A DNA stretch of 64,000 nucleotides from JALHVH01 sp963773685 (GCA_963773685.1 CAVZBY010000011.1:310001-374000); one strand, 5' to 3'; shown: positions 29,176 through 38,513, numbered from the stretch's first letter. Notes: generated from the letters alone by a model not told the origin. Program-made: numbers and translations.

Positions 29176-29693
29176 CTTACCCTCCCTTTCCGTCCGATAT
29201 GCCCCGTTTTCGGGGTATCCGTGAGCGGCAGGCACTGCCGGCACAGGCCGAGGAACTCGACGCGCATCCGGTCGACGCGGCCCAGGATGCGGACCGATCC
29301 GGGAACCCCGCGCCCGGCCAGGCCTGGAACGTCGACGTCGAACGCGGCGCCGCATTTCTTGCAAATGAAGTGATGGTGGGAGCCCGTGTTGGCGTCGAAG
29401 CGGGCCTTCTCTCGATGCCCCCCGAGAGTGGCGATGAGACCCAGGTCGAGGAGAAGCCAGAGGTTCCGGTAAACGGTGTCCAGGGAAACGCCGGGCATCC
29501 GACGCCGGAGACGGCCGTGGACGGTCTCGGCGTCGGGATGCTCGGACGAGCGCGCGACCTCGTGGTAGATGGCCAGCCTCTGGGGCGTCATCCGGATGCC
29601 GGCCCGCTTCAGACCCTGCCGGAAGCGCGCCAGGCGCCGAGCGATCTCCCCCGGCGTCGGCCTCTTCCCTTCCCCTGAATTAATAGGAATCAT
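29172..29693 (-). CDS. perR: PerR/Fur-family regulator of the catalase operon
   Basis: 173 residues. The winged helix (GIRMTPQRLAIYHEVARSSEHPDAETVHGRLRRRMPGVSLDTVYRNLWLLLDLGLIA) is followed by the metal-binding region (GSHHHFICKKCGAAFDVDVP) and a C-terminal zinc motif (LGLCRQCLP). The two CxxC pairs form the structural zinc site typical of PerR-like Fur proteins. Its stop overlaps the catalase start, so it probably represses its own catalase operon until peroxide oxidises it. The start ATG lies 11 nt after the -10 box and inside a palindrome; a later start such as the Met of RMTPQRL would remove too much of the first helix. Divergence between PerR and Fur roles is inferred from context. Confidence 0.88.
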   Translation of the reverse strand: MIPINSGEGKRPTPGEIARRLARFRQGLKRAGIRMTPQRLAIYHEVARSSEHPDAETVHGRLRRRMPGVSLDTVYRNLWLLLDLGLIATLGGHREKARFDANTGSHHHFICKKCGAAFDVDVPGLAGRGVPGSVRILGRVDRMRVEFLGLCRQCLPLTDTPKTGHIGRKGRVR

Positions 29694-29709
29694 TCCTATT
29701 TAGGAATAT
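29682..29709. promoter_or_regulatory. Candidate PerR/Fur operator, overlapping palindromes
   Basis: AATAGGAAT-C-ATTCCTATT is a perfect 9-1-9 inverted repeat (29682-29700). ATTCCTA-TT-TAGGAAT (29692-29707) is a second one that shares a half-site. The 7-1-7-like geometry (AGGAATnATTCCT) is that of Fur-family boxes, with GG/CC in place of the usual TA-rich core. It covers the predicted transcription start and the start codon of the regulator gene. Confidence 0.65.
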
Positions 29710-29733
29710 ATTCGGATTAAGGCGCTTTGTCAA
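29705..29733 (-). promoter_or_regulatory. Sigma-70-type promoter of the perR-katA operon
   Basis: Minus strand: TTGACA (29733-29728), 17-nt spacer, TATATT (29710-29705). The start codon begins 11 nt after the -10 box, so the mRNA would be nearly leaderless. Confidence 0.7.
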
Positions 29734-29794
29734 GCTTGGCGGGCGCTCGGCACGTGACCAGGCAATGGCATGAACGAAAGGGGGGCCGTCCTCG

Positions 29795-30542
29795 TCACCG
29801 CGTCATCAGCGCGAACACACCCCAACCTAGGTATTCACGTGTGTAAGCAGCGTAGCGCCCGGGTTCCGAGGTCAGTTTGGCTCGAACATCTTTGCGCAAA
29901 TTCGTCGTCGGGATTAGCTTCAAGCCATCGGCGCATGGTGAGCCATTTGGCCGCCTCGTATCTGTCCCAGCCGTCTTGGTCTGCCAAAACCATTTCCACG
30001 ACGTCGTAGTCAAGGCGGCCGAAAGACGCGAGAAGTTCTGGAAGCGTAAGAAAGTCGGAGATTGAGCCGGCGAGACACCCCCTGGCAACATCTTCCGTCG
30101 GCGGCAACTGCCGCCAGTAGGGCTCGCCGATGAGGATGATCCCTCCGCTGCGGAGGCTCTGCGCCAGAAGCTCGATAGTGCCGGTGACTCCTCCGGCGAT
30201 CCACGTCGCACCGAGACAGGCTGCCACACCGGCCTTGTCGTCCGAGACATAGCCGGCAGCATCGCCATGGATGAACTTGACTCGATCGGCGACGCCGAGT
30301 TCTTCAGCGCGGAGCTTCGCTTGCTCGGTAAACAACCGGCTCATGTCGATGCCGGTGCCGACGACTCCGTAATCGCGCGCCCAGGTGCACAGCATCTCCC
30401 CCGAACCGCTGCCGAGGTCGAGCACTCGGGTCCCCGTTTCCAGACGCAACGCCGCGCCGAGAGTGGCGAGCTTTTCGGGTGTGAACGGGTCATGGATGCG
30501 GTGAGCACTTTCGGCGATGTTGAAGATCCGTGGAATGTCCAT
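29795..30542 (-). CDS. SAM-dependent methyltransferase; one frameshift near the end
   Basis: Class I methyltransferase: ESAHRIHDPFTPEKLATLGAALRLETGTRVLDLGSGSGEMLCTWARDYG (motif I), VKFIHGDAAGY, CLGATWIAGGVTGTIELLAQSLRSGGIILIGEPYW. The frame slips near 29905; the proper C terminus is KDVRAKLTSEPGRYAAYTREYLGWGVFALMTR, ending at 29795. Base composition is visibly less GC-rich than neighbouring genes. It lies just downstream of the intron-containing tRNA-Asn, so it may have been acquired horizontally. Substrate unknown; the YLGWGVFAL ending is shared with a widespread uncharacterised group (recollection). A good ribosome binding site (AAGGAGATTTC) precedes it. Confidence 0.82.
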
Positions 30543-30556
30543 TTCGGGAAATCTCC

Positions 30557-30688
30557 TTATGGGTGTGAATAGATTCGGCGGAGGATGTCCAGTTCGCCGG
30601 AGAGATGGTTGACCACCTCCTGCGTCACCAGGGTGATCAACTTTGCTCTGGCGCGGGATGTCATCACATTGAACCGATTGAGGCTCAT
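30557..30688 (-). CDS. Small hypothetical protein upstream of the methyltransferase
   Basis: 43 residues (MSLNRFNVMTSRARAKLITL...). The stop codon is directly followed by the ribosome binding site of the methyltransferase gene, with 14 nt to its ATG. No family recognised and no strong ribosome binding site of its own. The spacing makes translation as a leader or small partner plausible, and composition matches the methyltransferase. It may also be a chance frame. Confidence 0.35.
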   Translation of the reverse strand: MSLNRFNVMTSRARAKLITLVTQEVVNHLSGELDILRRIYSHP

Positions 30689-30741
30689 CAGTACGGGGTC
30701 TTACGTTAATTAAGAACCGCTGAAGTTCAACGGATTAAATT

Positions 30742-31071
30742 TGGCTCCTCGGGCAGGACTCGAACCTGCAACCTAGTGGTTACAAGGGCCCCGAAATTTC
30801 TTTCGGGCTTGGACTATCTCATCGCCCTTCCCGCTTGCGCGGGGATGGGGCGCCGGGCGCTTCCCCCGGACCGTTCCGAGGTACGAGCGTTCGCTCTAGT
30901 CTCTGCACCTTCCCCGCCCGTCAGGGACGGTCGGGGCTTGGCTCAGGATCACCCGCTTCGCACCCGGCGAAGGGAGGGCTTCCCTGAATTCACCCGGTTT
31001 TCCATCCGCGATCCCTCGCGGACGCTGCGTTTAGTCACAGCCACCCGCTCTGCCGATTGAGCTACCGAGGA
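30742..31071 (-). tRNA. tRNA-Asn(GTT) interrupted by a group I intron
   Basis: The 5' exon (31071-31037) reads acceptor TCCTCGG, T8-A9, D stem GCTC...GAGC, anticodon stem GGTGG and loop CTGT. The 3' exon (30782-30742) continues TAA, CCACT, variable loop, T arm GCAGG-TTCGAGT-CCTGC, acceptor CCGAGGA, discriminator G73 and an encoded CCA. Joined, the anticodon is GTT and every stem pairs, giving a standard 76-nt tRNA-Asn. The acceptor, the G73 and the body match known bacterial tRNA-Asn. The interruption lies between anticodon positions 35 and 36. Spliced function depends on removal of the intron annotated separately. Confidence 0.93.
30783..31036 (-). ncRNA. Group I self-splicing intron within the tRNA-Asn anticodon
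   Basis: 254 nt, no ORF of useful size. The 5' exon ends in U and the intron ends in G, as group I splicing requires. The exon end GCTGT pairs with intron nucleotides 9-13 (GCAGC), giving a P1 with a U-G wobble at the splice site and an 8-nt loop. P2 is TCCGCGA/TCGCGGA. The core has TTCAGG pairing with CCTGAG (P4), a GC-rich P6, then GGTGCAGAGACTA, and later GATGAGATAGTCC, which supplies P7 (GACTA/TAGTC). P9 is GCCCGAAA/TTTCGGGGC. This resembles the small IC3 introns of cyanobacterial tRNA-Leu. Pairings were found by eye. Confidence 0.9.
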
Positions 31072-31257
31072 GCAAGGCTGGTTCAAGATAGCATTATTGC
31101 CCCGGCAATTCAAGGCTTGATTTTCGGCGGGGACATGCTAATATGCACGTCTTTAAGCTACATGCGAAGCGAACTGACCCTTGAAACAATAGAGACGTCC
31201 GGTACCGCACGTTCCTCGGGCGTGTCGACACACGCGAGGGCACGTTCTTCCGGCAAA

Positions 31258-31842
31258 ATGACGTTCTTCGAGGCCCGCGCCGCCCGCTGGGACACAGACC
31301 ACACCTGCCCCGGCGAGGCCCGTATCCTCCCCCTCATCATCCCGTTCCTCAGGCTGGCAAAGGGCCTTCGTGTCCTCGACCTGGGATGCGGGACCGGGAA
31401 ACTCGTCCCCTGGCTCCGGGAGTCCGTCGGACCTTCGGGCCTCGTCGTCGAAGCCGATTTCTGCCGCGGGATGCTCGAAGCCGGGAGGGACAAGGCGTTC
31501 GGTCGGAGAGTCCGGTTCATCAGGATGGACGCTCAACTGCCCGCGGTCGCGCGTGCCTCTTTCGATAGGATCGTCTGTTTCGCTCTCTTTCCTCATCTCG
31601 ATGACCAAGCCGGGGCGCTCCGCGGACTCCTCCGGCTTCTCAAGCCGGGCTGTCCGCTCGTCATCGCCCACTCGATGGGACGCGAGGAGCTCAACGCGCA
31701 CTTCCGAAGGGTCGGAGGCCCGTTGGCGGACGACCGGCTCCCCGACGGCCCGGAAATGGCCGCCCTGCTTTATGCGTCCGGATTCCACGACGTCGATATC
31801 ATCGACAGGCCGCGGTACTACATCTCCCGCGCGTGGGCCTGA
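31258..31842 (+). CDS. SAM-dependent methyltransferase (UbiE/Methyltransf_11 type)
   Basis: 194 residues from the ATG at 31258 (MTFFEARAARWDTDHTCPGEARILPLIIPFLRLAKGLRVLDLGCGTGKLVPWL). The start fits the FF-x-x-R-A-x-x-W-D opening of this family. In-frame codons further upstream would overlap the tRNA gene and lack conservation. Motif I is VLDLGCGTGKLV; later blocks are VRFIRMDAQLPAVARASFDRIVCFALFPHL and LLRLLKPGCPLVIAHSMGREELN. The last segment is HDVDIIDRPRYYISRAWA. It may methylate a small molecule; nothing in the context indicates which. Confidence 0.78.
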   Translation: MTFFEARAARWDTDHTCPGEARILPLIIPFLRLAKGLRVLDLGCGTGKLVPWLRESVGPSGLVVEADFCRGMLEAGRDKAFGRRVRFIRMDAQLPAVARASFDRIVCFALFPHLDDQAGALRGLLRLLKPGCPLVIAHSMGREELNAHFRRVGGPLADDRLPDGPEMAALLYASGFHDVDIIDRPRYYISRAWA

Positions 31843-31890
31843 ACACGCCCTTCGGAAGCGTGGGATAATATCGAGGGGGGATTCAAGACG

Positions 31891-31950
31891 CAGGCTGCAG
31901 CCTGCCGGCTACAGGCAGGCAAAAGGCGCCTGCCGAAGCCTGCGGCTACA
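31891..31950. repeat. Palindromic intergenic repeat element
   Basis: Between convergent genes. It contains a perfect 14-nt palindrome CAGGCTGCAGCCTG (31891-31904), a stem-loop GGCAGGC-N7-GCCTGCC (31914-31934), and two imperfect copies of GCCTGCSGGCTACA (near 31900 and 31938). Such mixes of hairpins and short direct repeats are typical of REP-like elements. It may also terminate transcription from both sides. Confidence 0.5.
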
Positions 31951-31983
31951 TCAAGACATGAAACGTGGACGGGATCGAAACAA

Positions 31984-32736
31984 TCAGAACCGGTAGGAGG
32001 CCTGCTTGGCGAGCTTCCGGTAGTCTTCGCCCCCCATCTCGACGATCTTGCACATCTCGTAAACGCGGGAGCGCAGGCGGACCCCGATGCGGTCGACGAG
32101 CGTATCGCCCCCCTTCTTGTAGAACGAATCCCGGGCGTCCTCGGCGTCTTCGGTATCAGGGTAGTTCGACGTGAAGATGGTCGTTTTCTTGTGGTTGTAT
32201 CGGTGGTTGATGATATAGAAGACGGTCTCTTCGACCCAGGCGGTCGTTCGCTTGGCCCCGAGCTCGTCGAGGACGAGGACCTCGCTCCGAAAGACGGGGG
32301 CGAGGACGTCGGATTCGGTGAGGGACGATTCGGGAGAGAACGTGTTCTGGATCTCCCGGATGAGGTCCCGGAAGTCGTAAAAGACGCAGGGGACGTTCTT
32401 CTTCTCGATGAGCTCCTGGATGATGCCGATGGCCAGATGCGTCTTTCCCACGCCGCAGGGGCCAATCAACAGGAGGCCGATGTCCTGGGCGGGAAAATTC
32501 TTGACGAACTTTTTCGAGATGGCCAGGGCGTCCTTGTGGGAGTCGTTGTCCTTGTGGATCTCGAAATTACCCAACCGGCAATCCTTGTACCGCTTGGGGA
32601 TGTTGGCCTTCTCGAGCAGGACCGCCGCCTGGCGCTCATGATAACAGCCGCACCTCTTCGCCGTCGGGCCCTTGTCGCCCGTCTCGATGATCCACCCGGT
32701 GCCTTGGCACCGGGAGCACGCCGTTTTGTCGCTCAA
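31984..32736 (-). CDS. DnaC/DnaI-like AAA+ ATPase with N-terminal zinc finger
   Basis: 250 residues, intact. The N-terminal CSRCQGTGWI ... RCGCYHERQ is a four-Cys zinc ribbon. The AAA+ domain follows: Walker A LLIGPCGVGKTHLAIGI, Walker B VLVLDELGAKR, sensor I (TTIFTSNYP) and the Arg finger region (DTLVDRIGVRLRSRVYEM). Such proteins load the replicative helicase, like DnaC, or act in related DNA transactions, like IstB. No transposase is nearby, so helicase-loader function is preferred. It overlaps the sigma-factor stop by 4 nt and is last in the dnaK-dnaJ-hspR-sigma operon. Confidence 0.85.
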   Translation of the reverse strand: MSDKTACSRCQGTGWIIETGDKGPTAKRCGCYHERQAAVLLEKANIPKRYKDCRLGNFEIHKDNDSHKDALAISKKFVKNFPAQDIGLLLIGPCGVGKTHLAIGIIQELIEKKNVPCVFYDFRDLIREIQNTFSPESSLTESDVLAPVFRSEVLVLDELGAKRTTAWVEETVFYIINHRYNHKKTTIFTSNYPDTEDAEDARDSFYKKGGDTLVDRIGVRLRSRVYEMCKIVEMGGEDYRKLAKQASYRF

Positions 32737-33578
32737 TTCAGGTATCCTCGAAGCTGCTGGAGGCCCCGCGAGCGCGAGAGCTTCCGCATCGCCTTCTGTT
32801 CGATCTGCCGGATGCGCTCCCGCGTCAGGCCCAGCTCGTTGCCGATCTCCTGGAGGGTCCTGGGGCGGTCGTCATCCAGCCCGAAGCGTAATCTTAGCAC
32901 AAGGGCTTCCTTCTCATCCAGCTCCCCGATCATCGTCCGGATCTGCTGCTGGACGGAGGACTTGATGATCTGGTACTCGACGGGCGGGCTGATCTCGTCG
33001 CTGATCCGGTCCTCGACCTCGAGCCCGTCGTCCGAGAGCCGGTCGCTCAGGGAGACGTTCTTCTCCTCGAGCACGGTCAGGTCGTCGACGTCCTCTTCGG
33101 AAATCCCCATCCCCCGGGCGACCTCCGCCCGGGTCGGCTCCCGGCCCAGCTCTCCCTTGAGCTCCGCGGTCTTCTTCTTCATCGCCGAGATCTGGTCGGA
33201 CATCTTCTGAGGGATGTGATAGATGCGGGAATACTGGGACAGGGCGTGGATGATGGCCTGGCGGATCCACCAGACCGCGTAGGAGATGAACCGGACGTTG
33301 CGGGTCGGGTCGAACCGCTTGGCGGCCTCGATGAGCCCGATGTTCCCCTCGTTGATGAGGTCGAGGAGGCTGAGCCCCATCCCCCGGTACTTCTTCACGT
33401 AGGACACGACGAACTTGAGGTTGGATTCGATGAGCCGGCGCAGGGCGTCGGGGTCGCCCTCCCGGGCCTTCTCGCCGAGGCGCTTCTCCTCTTCTTCGGT
33501 CAGCGGCGGGAACTTCGAGATCTGGTCGAGGTAGATCTTCAGGCTGGGGGAATCGAGATAATCCTTGCGGTCCGCCAT
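32733..33578 (-). CDS. RNA polymerase sigma factor, sigma-70 family (RpoD/group 2 type)
   Basis: 281 residues. Region 1.2 (DSPSLKIYLDQISKFPPLTEEEEKRLGEKAREGDPDAL), region 2 (LIESNLKFVVSYVKKYRGMGLSLLDLINEGNIGLIEAAKRFDPTRNVRFISYAVWWIRQAIIHAL), region 3 and region 4 (RTLQEIGNELGLTRERIRQIEQKAMRKLSRS) are all present. It is shorter than the primary RpoD because the long non-conserved N terminus is absent. It lies directly after hspR, whose stop overlaps its start by 1 nt, in a heat-shock operon. This suggests a stress or group-2 sigma factor, though some lineages use such a short form as the housekeeping factor. Confidence 0.9.
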   Translation of the reverse strand: MADRKDYLDSPSLKIYLDQISKFPPLTEEEEKRLGEKAREGDPDALRRLIESNLKFVVSYVKKYRGMGLSLLDLINEGNIGLIEAAKRFDPTRNVRFISYAVWWIRQAIIHALSQYSRIYHIPQKMSDQISAMKKKTAELKGELGREPTRAEVARGMGISEEDVDDLTVLEEKNVSLSDRLSDDGLEVEDRISDEISPPVEYQIIKSSVQQQIRTMIGELDEKEALVLRLRFGLDDDRPRTLQEIGNELGLTRERIRQIEQKAMRKLSRSRGLQQLRGYLN

Positions 33579-33991
33579 CAGGTGTCCGGTTTCCCGACCT
33601 TGACGATCCGCGACGGGTGGACCCGGACGAGGGCTTTCCGCCGCGCCTCGAACTCCTCTTCTTTACCCTGGAAGAACTCCCCGCGGACGAAATCGAGGAA
33701 CTGGTTGACCTCGGACTCGATCTCCACCATCCGGCTCCTCATGTTGAGGATGACCTCGACGCCGGCCAGGTTCACGCCCAGCTCCCGGATGAGGTTCAGG
33801 ATGGTCTCGAGCCGTTTCAGGTCCTCGGCCGAATACATCCGCGTATTCCCCTCGCTCCGCGACGGCTTGAGCAGTCCTTCCCGCTCATAGAGGCGGAGGG
33901 TCTGCGGATGGAGGCTGTACATCTTCGAGACGCTGCTGATGTGGTAGTAGCGGGTCGGGCCCGGAGCGGCCTTCTTCGTCTTTCCGGCCAT
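33578..33991 (-). CDS. hspR: HspR, MerR-family heat-shock repressor
   Basis: 137 residues. The N-terminal MerR helix-turn-helix (YYHISSVSKMYSLHPQTLRLYEREGLLKPSRSEGNTRMYSAEDLKRLETI) is followed by a dimerisation helix (NLAGVEVILNMRSRMVEIESEVNQFLDF) and a basic tail. It matches actinobacterial HspR, which represses dnaK operons with DnaK as co-repressor. It is encoded after dnaK and dnaJ, as in Streptomyces, here followed by a sigma factor. I could not find a clear HAIR (CTTGAGT-N7-ACTCAAG) upstream of the operon. Confidence 0.9.
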   Translation of the reverse strand: MAGKTKKAAPGPTRYYHISSVSKMYSLHPQTLRLYEREGLLKPSRSEGNTRMYSAEDLKRLETILNLIRELGVNLAGVEVILNMRSRMVEIESEVNQFLDFVRGEFFQGKEEEFEARRKALVRVHPSRIVKVGKPDT

Positions 33992-33993
33992 GT

Positions 33994-35103
33994 TCAGCTC
34001 CCCCCGAGGTCCGCCCTCGGGTCGGGGCCGGAGACCTTTTCCAGCTCCTTCATGAGCTCCCGGACCCGCTGGTCGGCGAAGGGCGGCGGGACGATCGTCA
34101 CCTCGACGATCTCATCGCCGCGGGCCTTCTTCCCGGGGATGGGGGCGCCCTTGTCCTTGAGCCGGAACTTCTGGCCCGACTTCGTGCCCGGGGGGATGCG
34201 GATGACCGTCGGCCCGCAGATGGTCGGCACGCTGATCTTGGCGCCCAGGGTCGCCTCGGGAACGGTGATGGGGAGCTTGAGGGCGATGTTCGGCCCCTCG
34301 CGCCGGTAGAAGCGGTGCGGCGCGACCTCGATCTGGATGTAAAGATCACCCGTCGGCCCGCCGTCGCGCCCGGCGTTGCCCTTGCCCGGGATGCGGACCC
34401 GGGACCCGGAGTCCACGCCGGCCGGGATCCGGACCGAGACCTGCTCGGTCTTCTGCACGACCCCGTTTCCGCCGCAGGCCCGGCAGGGCTCGCCCGGGAC
34501 CGTGCCCTTGCCGCCGCAGGACGCGCAGGCCGTCGAGAATTTCATGAATCCGCGCTGGGCGACCCCGCGGCCCGAACCGCCGCACGCCGGGCACGTCTTC
34601 GCGCCGCCGGCCGAGACGGTCCCCCGGCCGCCGCAGGCCGGACACGGGACGAGCCGCGTCAGGCGGATGCGGGTCTGGACGCCGTTGACGGCATCCTCGA
34701 AGCCCAGGCTCATCGAATAATTGAGGTCGTCGCCGCGCTCCGCCGCGACGGTCTCGGCCCGGCCCGCCCCGCCCCCGAAGAGATTCTCGAAGAAATCCTT
34801 GAACTGGGACGTGCCGTAATCGGAAAAATCGAAGCCTTCGAAGCCCGCCGGGCGGCCGCGGGGCCCGGTCCCCTCCGGCGGGGCCTCCCCGGCGAAACCG
34901 AACTGGTCATATTGGGCCCTCTTCTTGGCGTCCGTCAGGGTGGAATAGGCTTCCTGGATCTCCTTGAACTTCGCCTCGGCGCCCTTGTTCCCGGGATTGA
35001 GGTCGGGGTGGTATTTCCGGGCGAGGCGGCGATAGGCCTTCTTGATCTCCGTGACCGTCGCGGTCCGTGAGACGCCGAGGACCTCGTAGTAGTCTTTGGC
35101 CAT
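33994..35103 (-). CDS. dnaJ: DnaJ chaperone
   Basis: 369 residues, intact. The J domain (MAKDYYEVLGVSRTATVTEIKKAYRRLARKYHPDLNPG, HPD present) is followed by a Gly/Phe-rich linker. Four CxxCxGxG zinc repeats follow (PCPACGGRGTV, TCPACGGSGRG, ACASCGGKGTV, PCRACGGNGVV), then the C-terminal substrate-binding domains (RIPAGVDSGSRVRIPGKGNAG; LYIQIEVAPHRFYRREG). This is a type I J-protein. It starts 55 nt after the dnaK stop and ends 2 nt before hspR. Confidence 0.95.
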   Translation of the reverse strand: MAKDYYEVLGVSRTATVTEIKKAYRRLARKYHPDLNPGNKGAEAKFKEIQEAYSTLTDAKKRAQYDQFGFAGEAPPEGTGPRGRPAGFEGFDFSDYGTSQFKDFFENLFGGGAGRAETVAAERGDDLNYSMSLGFEDAVNGVQTRIRLTRLVPCPACGGRGTVSAGGAKTCPACGGSGRGVAQRGFMKFSTACASCGGKGTVPGEPCRACGGNGVVQKTEQVSVRIPAGVDSGSRVRIPGKGNAGRDGGPTGDLYIQIEVAPHRFYRREGPNIALKLPITVPEATLGAKISVPTICGPTVIRIPPGTKSGQKFRLKDKGAPIPGKKARGDEIVEVTIVPPPFADQRVRELMKELEKVSGPDPRADLGGS

Positions 35104-35158
35104 GATGAGACTCCCGGGAGGCCGGCGACGGCCGGCCCCCGGTCAGTCACGGACCAGT

Positions 35159-37094
<1,936 letters not shown>

Positions 37095-37121
37095 GTAATC
37101 CTCCTCTGTTAGTATAGAAAT

Positions 37122-37150
37122 AATATATTATATGAGCGTATGCTTGTCAA
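37122..37150 (-). promoter_or_regulatory. Sigma-70-type promoter of the dnaK-dnaJ-hspR-sigma operon
   Basis: Minus strand: TTGACA (37150-37145), 17-nt spacer, TATATT (37127-37122). A strong ribosome binding site (GAGGAGG) lies just before the dnaK ATG. The surrounding sequence is unusually AT-rich for this genome. Confidence 0.7.
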
Positions 37151-37217
37151 CTATTATTTTATGATTTTTCTGCTTTTTCTGACGGGGGAAGAAGAACCTT
37201 GGACGGGCGTTTCTGCC

Positions 37218-37865
37218 CTATTTCGGTCGGGGCAGCCAGACGAGCCCTTTCAGGCCTTCTGTGAGGGCCCAATACATCGATTGGCCTTCCTTGGGGTCGT
37301 CGAAGCTCATTTCAATGATGGTCATCGTCTTCCCGTGCCGCCCCAGCTTGAGCGTCTTCAGGGGAAGCCCGATATACCACTTCAGGTCCTTCCAGAGCGC
37401 GGGAAACCCCTTGACCTTTCGGACGACGGAAATTCTTGTCCCGTCTTCGAGCTCCAAGGTGTAGGAAGGCGGCATGTCCTTGACTTCGAGGGCTTCCAGC
37501 TCGAATTGCCCGGGCTTGGTCGAAACCGTCTCCGGCTCGCCCGGCTTTATGACACGCCTCTGAGGCAGCGTCAGGGCCGTCTTCCGCGCCAGGGCGATCG
37601 CCTGGAACGCCACCGGCGTCCCCCAGAACCGGACCCGGGACGGCGACCATTGCCTCAGAACGAAGCCGCGCGCTTTGAGATCGATCGTCCGCGACCCCAG
37701 GTTCATCATGAAATAAAAATCCGGGGCCTTGGCCAGGGCGAATTCGGCTTCGACGATCCCGACCTGCGGAACGGGACCGGCAGTCTTTTCCCCGCGGACG
37801 GCGCCCGGCCGGGCGATCCCGGCCAGGGCCAGGAGCAGGAGGATCGGTATCTTGCGCATGATCAT
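37218..37865 (-). CDS. Exported protein of unknown function
   Basis: 215 residues with a signal peptide (RKIPILLLLALAGIARPGAVRG). The mature part includes FYFMMNLGSRTIDLKARGFVLRQWSPSRVRFWGTPVAF, KPGEPETVSTKPGQFELEALEVKDMPPSYTLELEDGTRISV and IGLPLKTLKLGRHGKTMTIIEMSFDDPKEGQSMYWALTEG. No recognised family. It lies directly downstream of an L,D-transpeptidase gene (1 nt between stop and start), so it may be an envelope protein of the same operon. Confidence 0.65.
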   Translation of the reverse strand: MIMRKIPILLLLALAGIARPGAVRGEKTAGPVPQVGIVEAEFALAKAPDFYFMMNLGSRTIDLKARGFVLRQWSPSRVRFWGTPVAFQAIALARKTALTLPQRRVIKPGEPETVSTKPGQFELEALEVKDMPPSYTLELEDGTRISVVRKVKGFPALWKDLKWYIGLPLKTLKLGRHGKTMTIIEMSFDDPKEGQSMYWALTEGLKGLVWLPRPK

Positions 37866-37866
37866 C

Positions 37867-38503
37867 TCAATAGATGTAGATCTTCGTCCCGATGGAGGCG
37901 GAGCGGAAAAGGAACTTCAGGTCCTCGTCGCCGATCCGGACGCAGCCATGGGTGACGTTCCTGCCCAGGAGGCGGGTATACAGCGTGCCGTGCAGGAAAT
38001 AGCCGCTGCCGAATCCCAGGGCGTAGTCGCCGAGCTCCCCGCCGACGACCCGGTCCTCAGCGTTCCTCGGGATAGGCTCGCCTTCCTCGATGAAGGCCCA
38101 GTCGGGCTTGGTCCAATACGGATTCTCGATCTTGGACTTGACGGCGAATTCCCCGCGGGGCGTGTCGAAGATCCACTGCCTCTTTCCCTTCGGGTCCGGC
38201 AGGATGTCCCCGCTCCCGGTCGATACGAGCCCTTCACGGACGGTCTCGGCCCCCTTCTTCAGATAGAACCTGTTGGCGCCGGTATCGACCACGATATAGA
38301 CGCCCTTCGGGGCCAGGGCGTCGAACTTCTTTTTCAGGGCCGCCGCCGGCTTTGCCCGGGTCCGCTTGAGGGGCCGGCCCGGGCCCGGCCTGGCGCCATC
38401 CGGCGAATTGGCGAAGGCCGGCGATCGTGCCGTACCCGACCGCCGCGAGCGCCGCAAGATAAGCGGCGGCACTGAGGAACAGGAACACCTTCTTCATGGA
38501 CAT
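37867..38503 (-). CDS. L,D-transpeptidase (YkuD domain); one frameshift
   Basis: An N-terminal membrane anchor or signal (MKKVFLFLSAAAYLAALAAVGYGTI) is followed by a slip near 38410. The YkuD domain then reads GVYIVVDTGANRFYLKKGAETVREGLVSTGSGD, KRQWIFDTPRGEFAVKSKIENPYWTKPDWAF and the catalytic block FLHGTLYTRLLGRNVTHGCVRIGDEDLKFLF, with the His and Cys nucleophile. It forms 3-3 crosslinks in peptidoglycan or attaches proteins to it. Two in-frame starts (38503 and 38497) are possible; MKK at 38497 has the better signal. It begins 11 nt after the neighbouring L,D-transpeptidase stop. Confidence 0.87.
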
Positions 38504-38513
38504 GTCTTGACCT

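Noticed and set aside
30776..31060. A 94-codon plus-strand frame at the tRNA-Asn locus
   Set aside because: It lies inside the antisense of the group I intron and tRNA, with no ribosome binding site or recognisable product, so it is not a homing endonuclease.
31057..31257. An N-terminal extension of the methyltransferase starting at 31057
   Set aside because: It would overlap the tRNA gene and adds about 67 residues without family similarity; the ATG at 31258 fits the conserved N terminus.
37095..37217. A HAIR element (HspR operator) upstream of dnaK
   Set aside because: Only loose similarity to CTTGAGT-N7-ACTCAAG in this AT-rich stretch; not strong enough to annotate.
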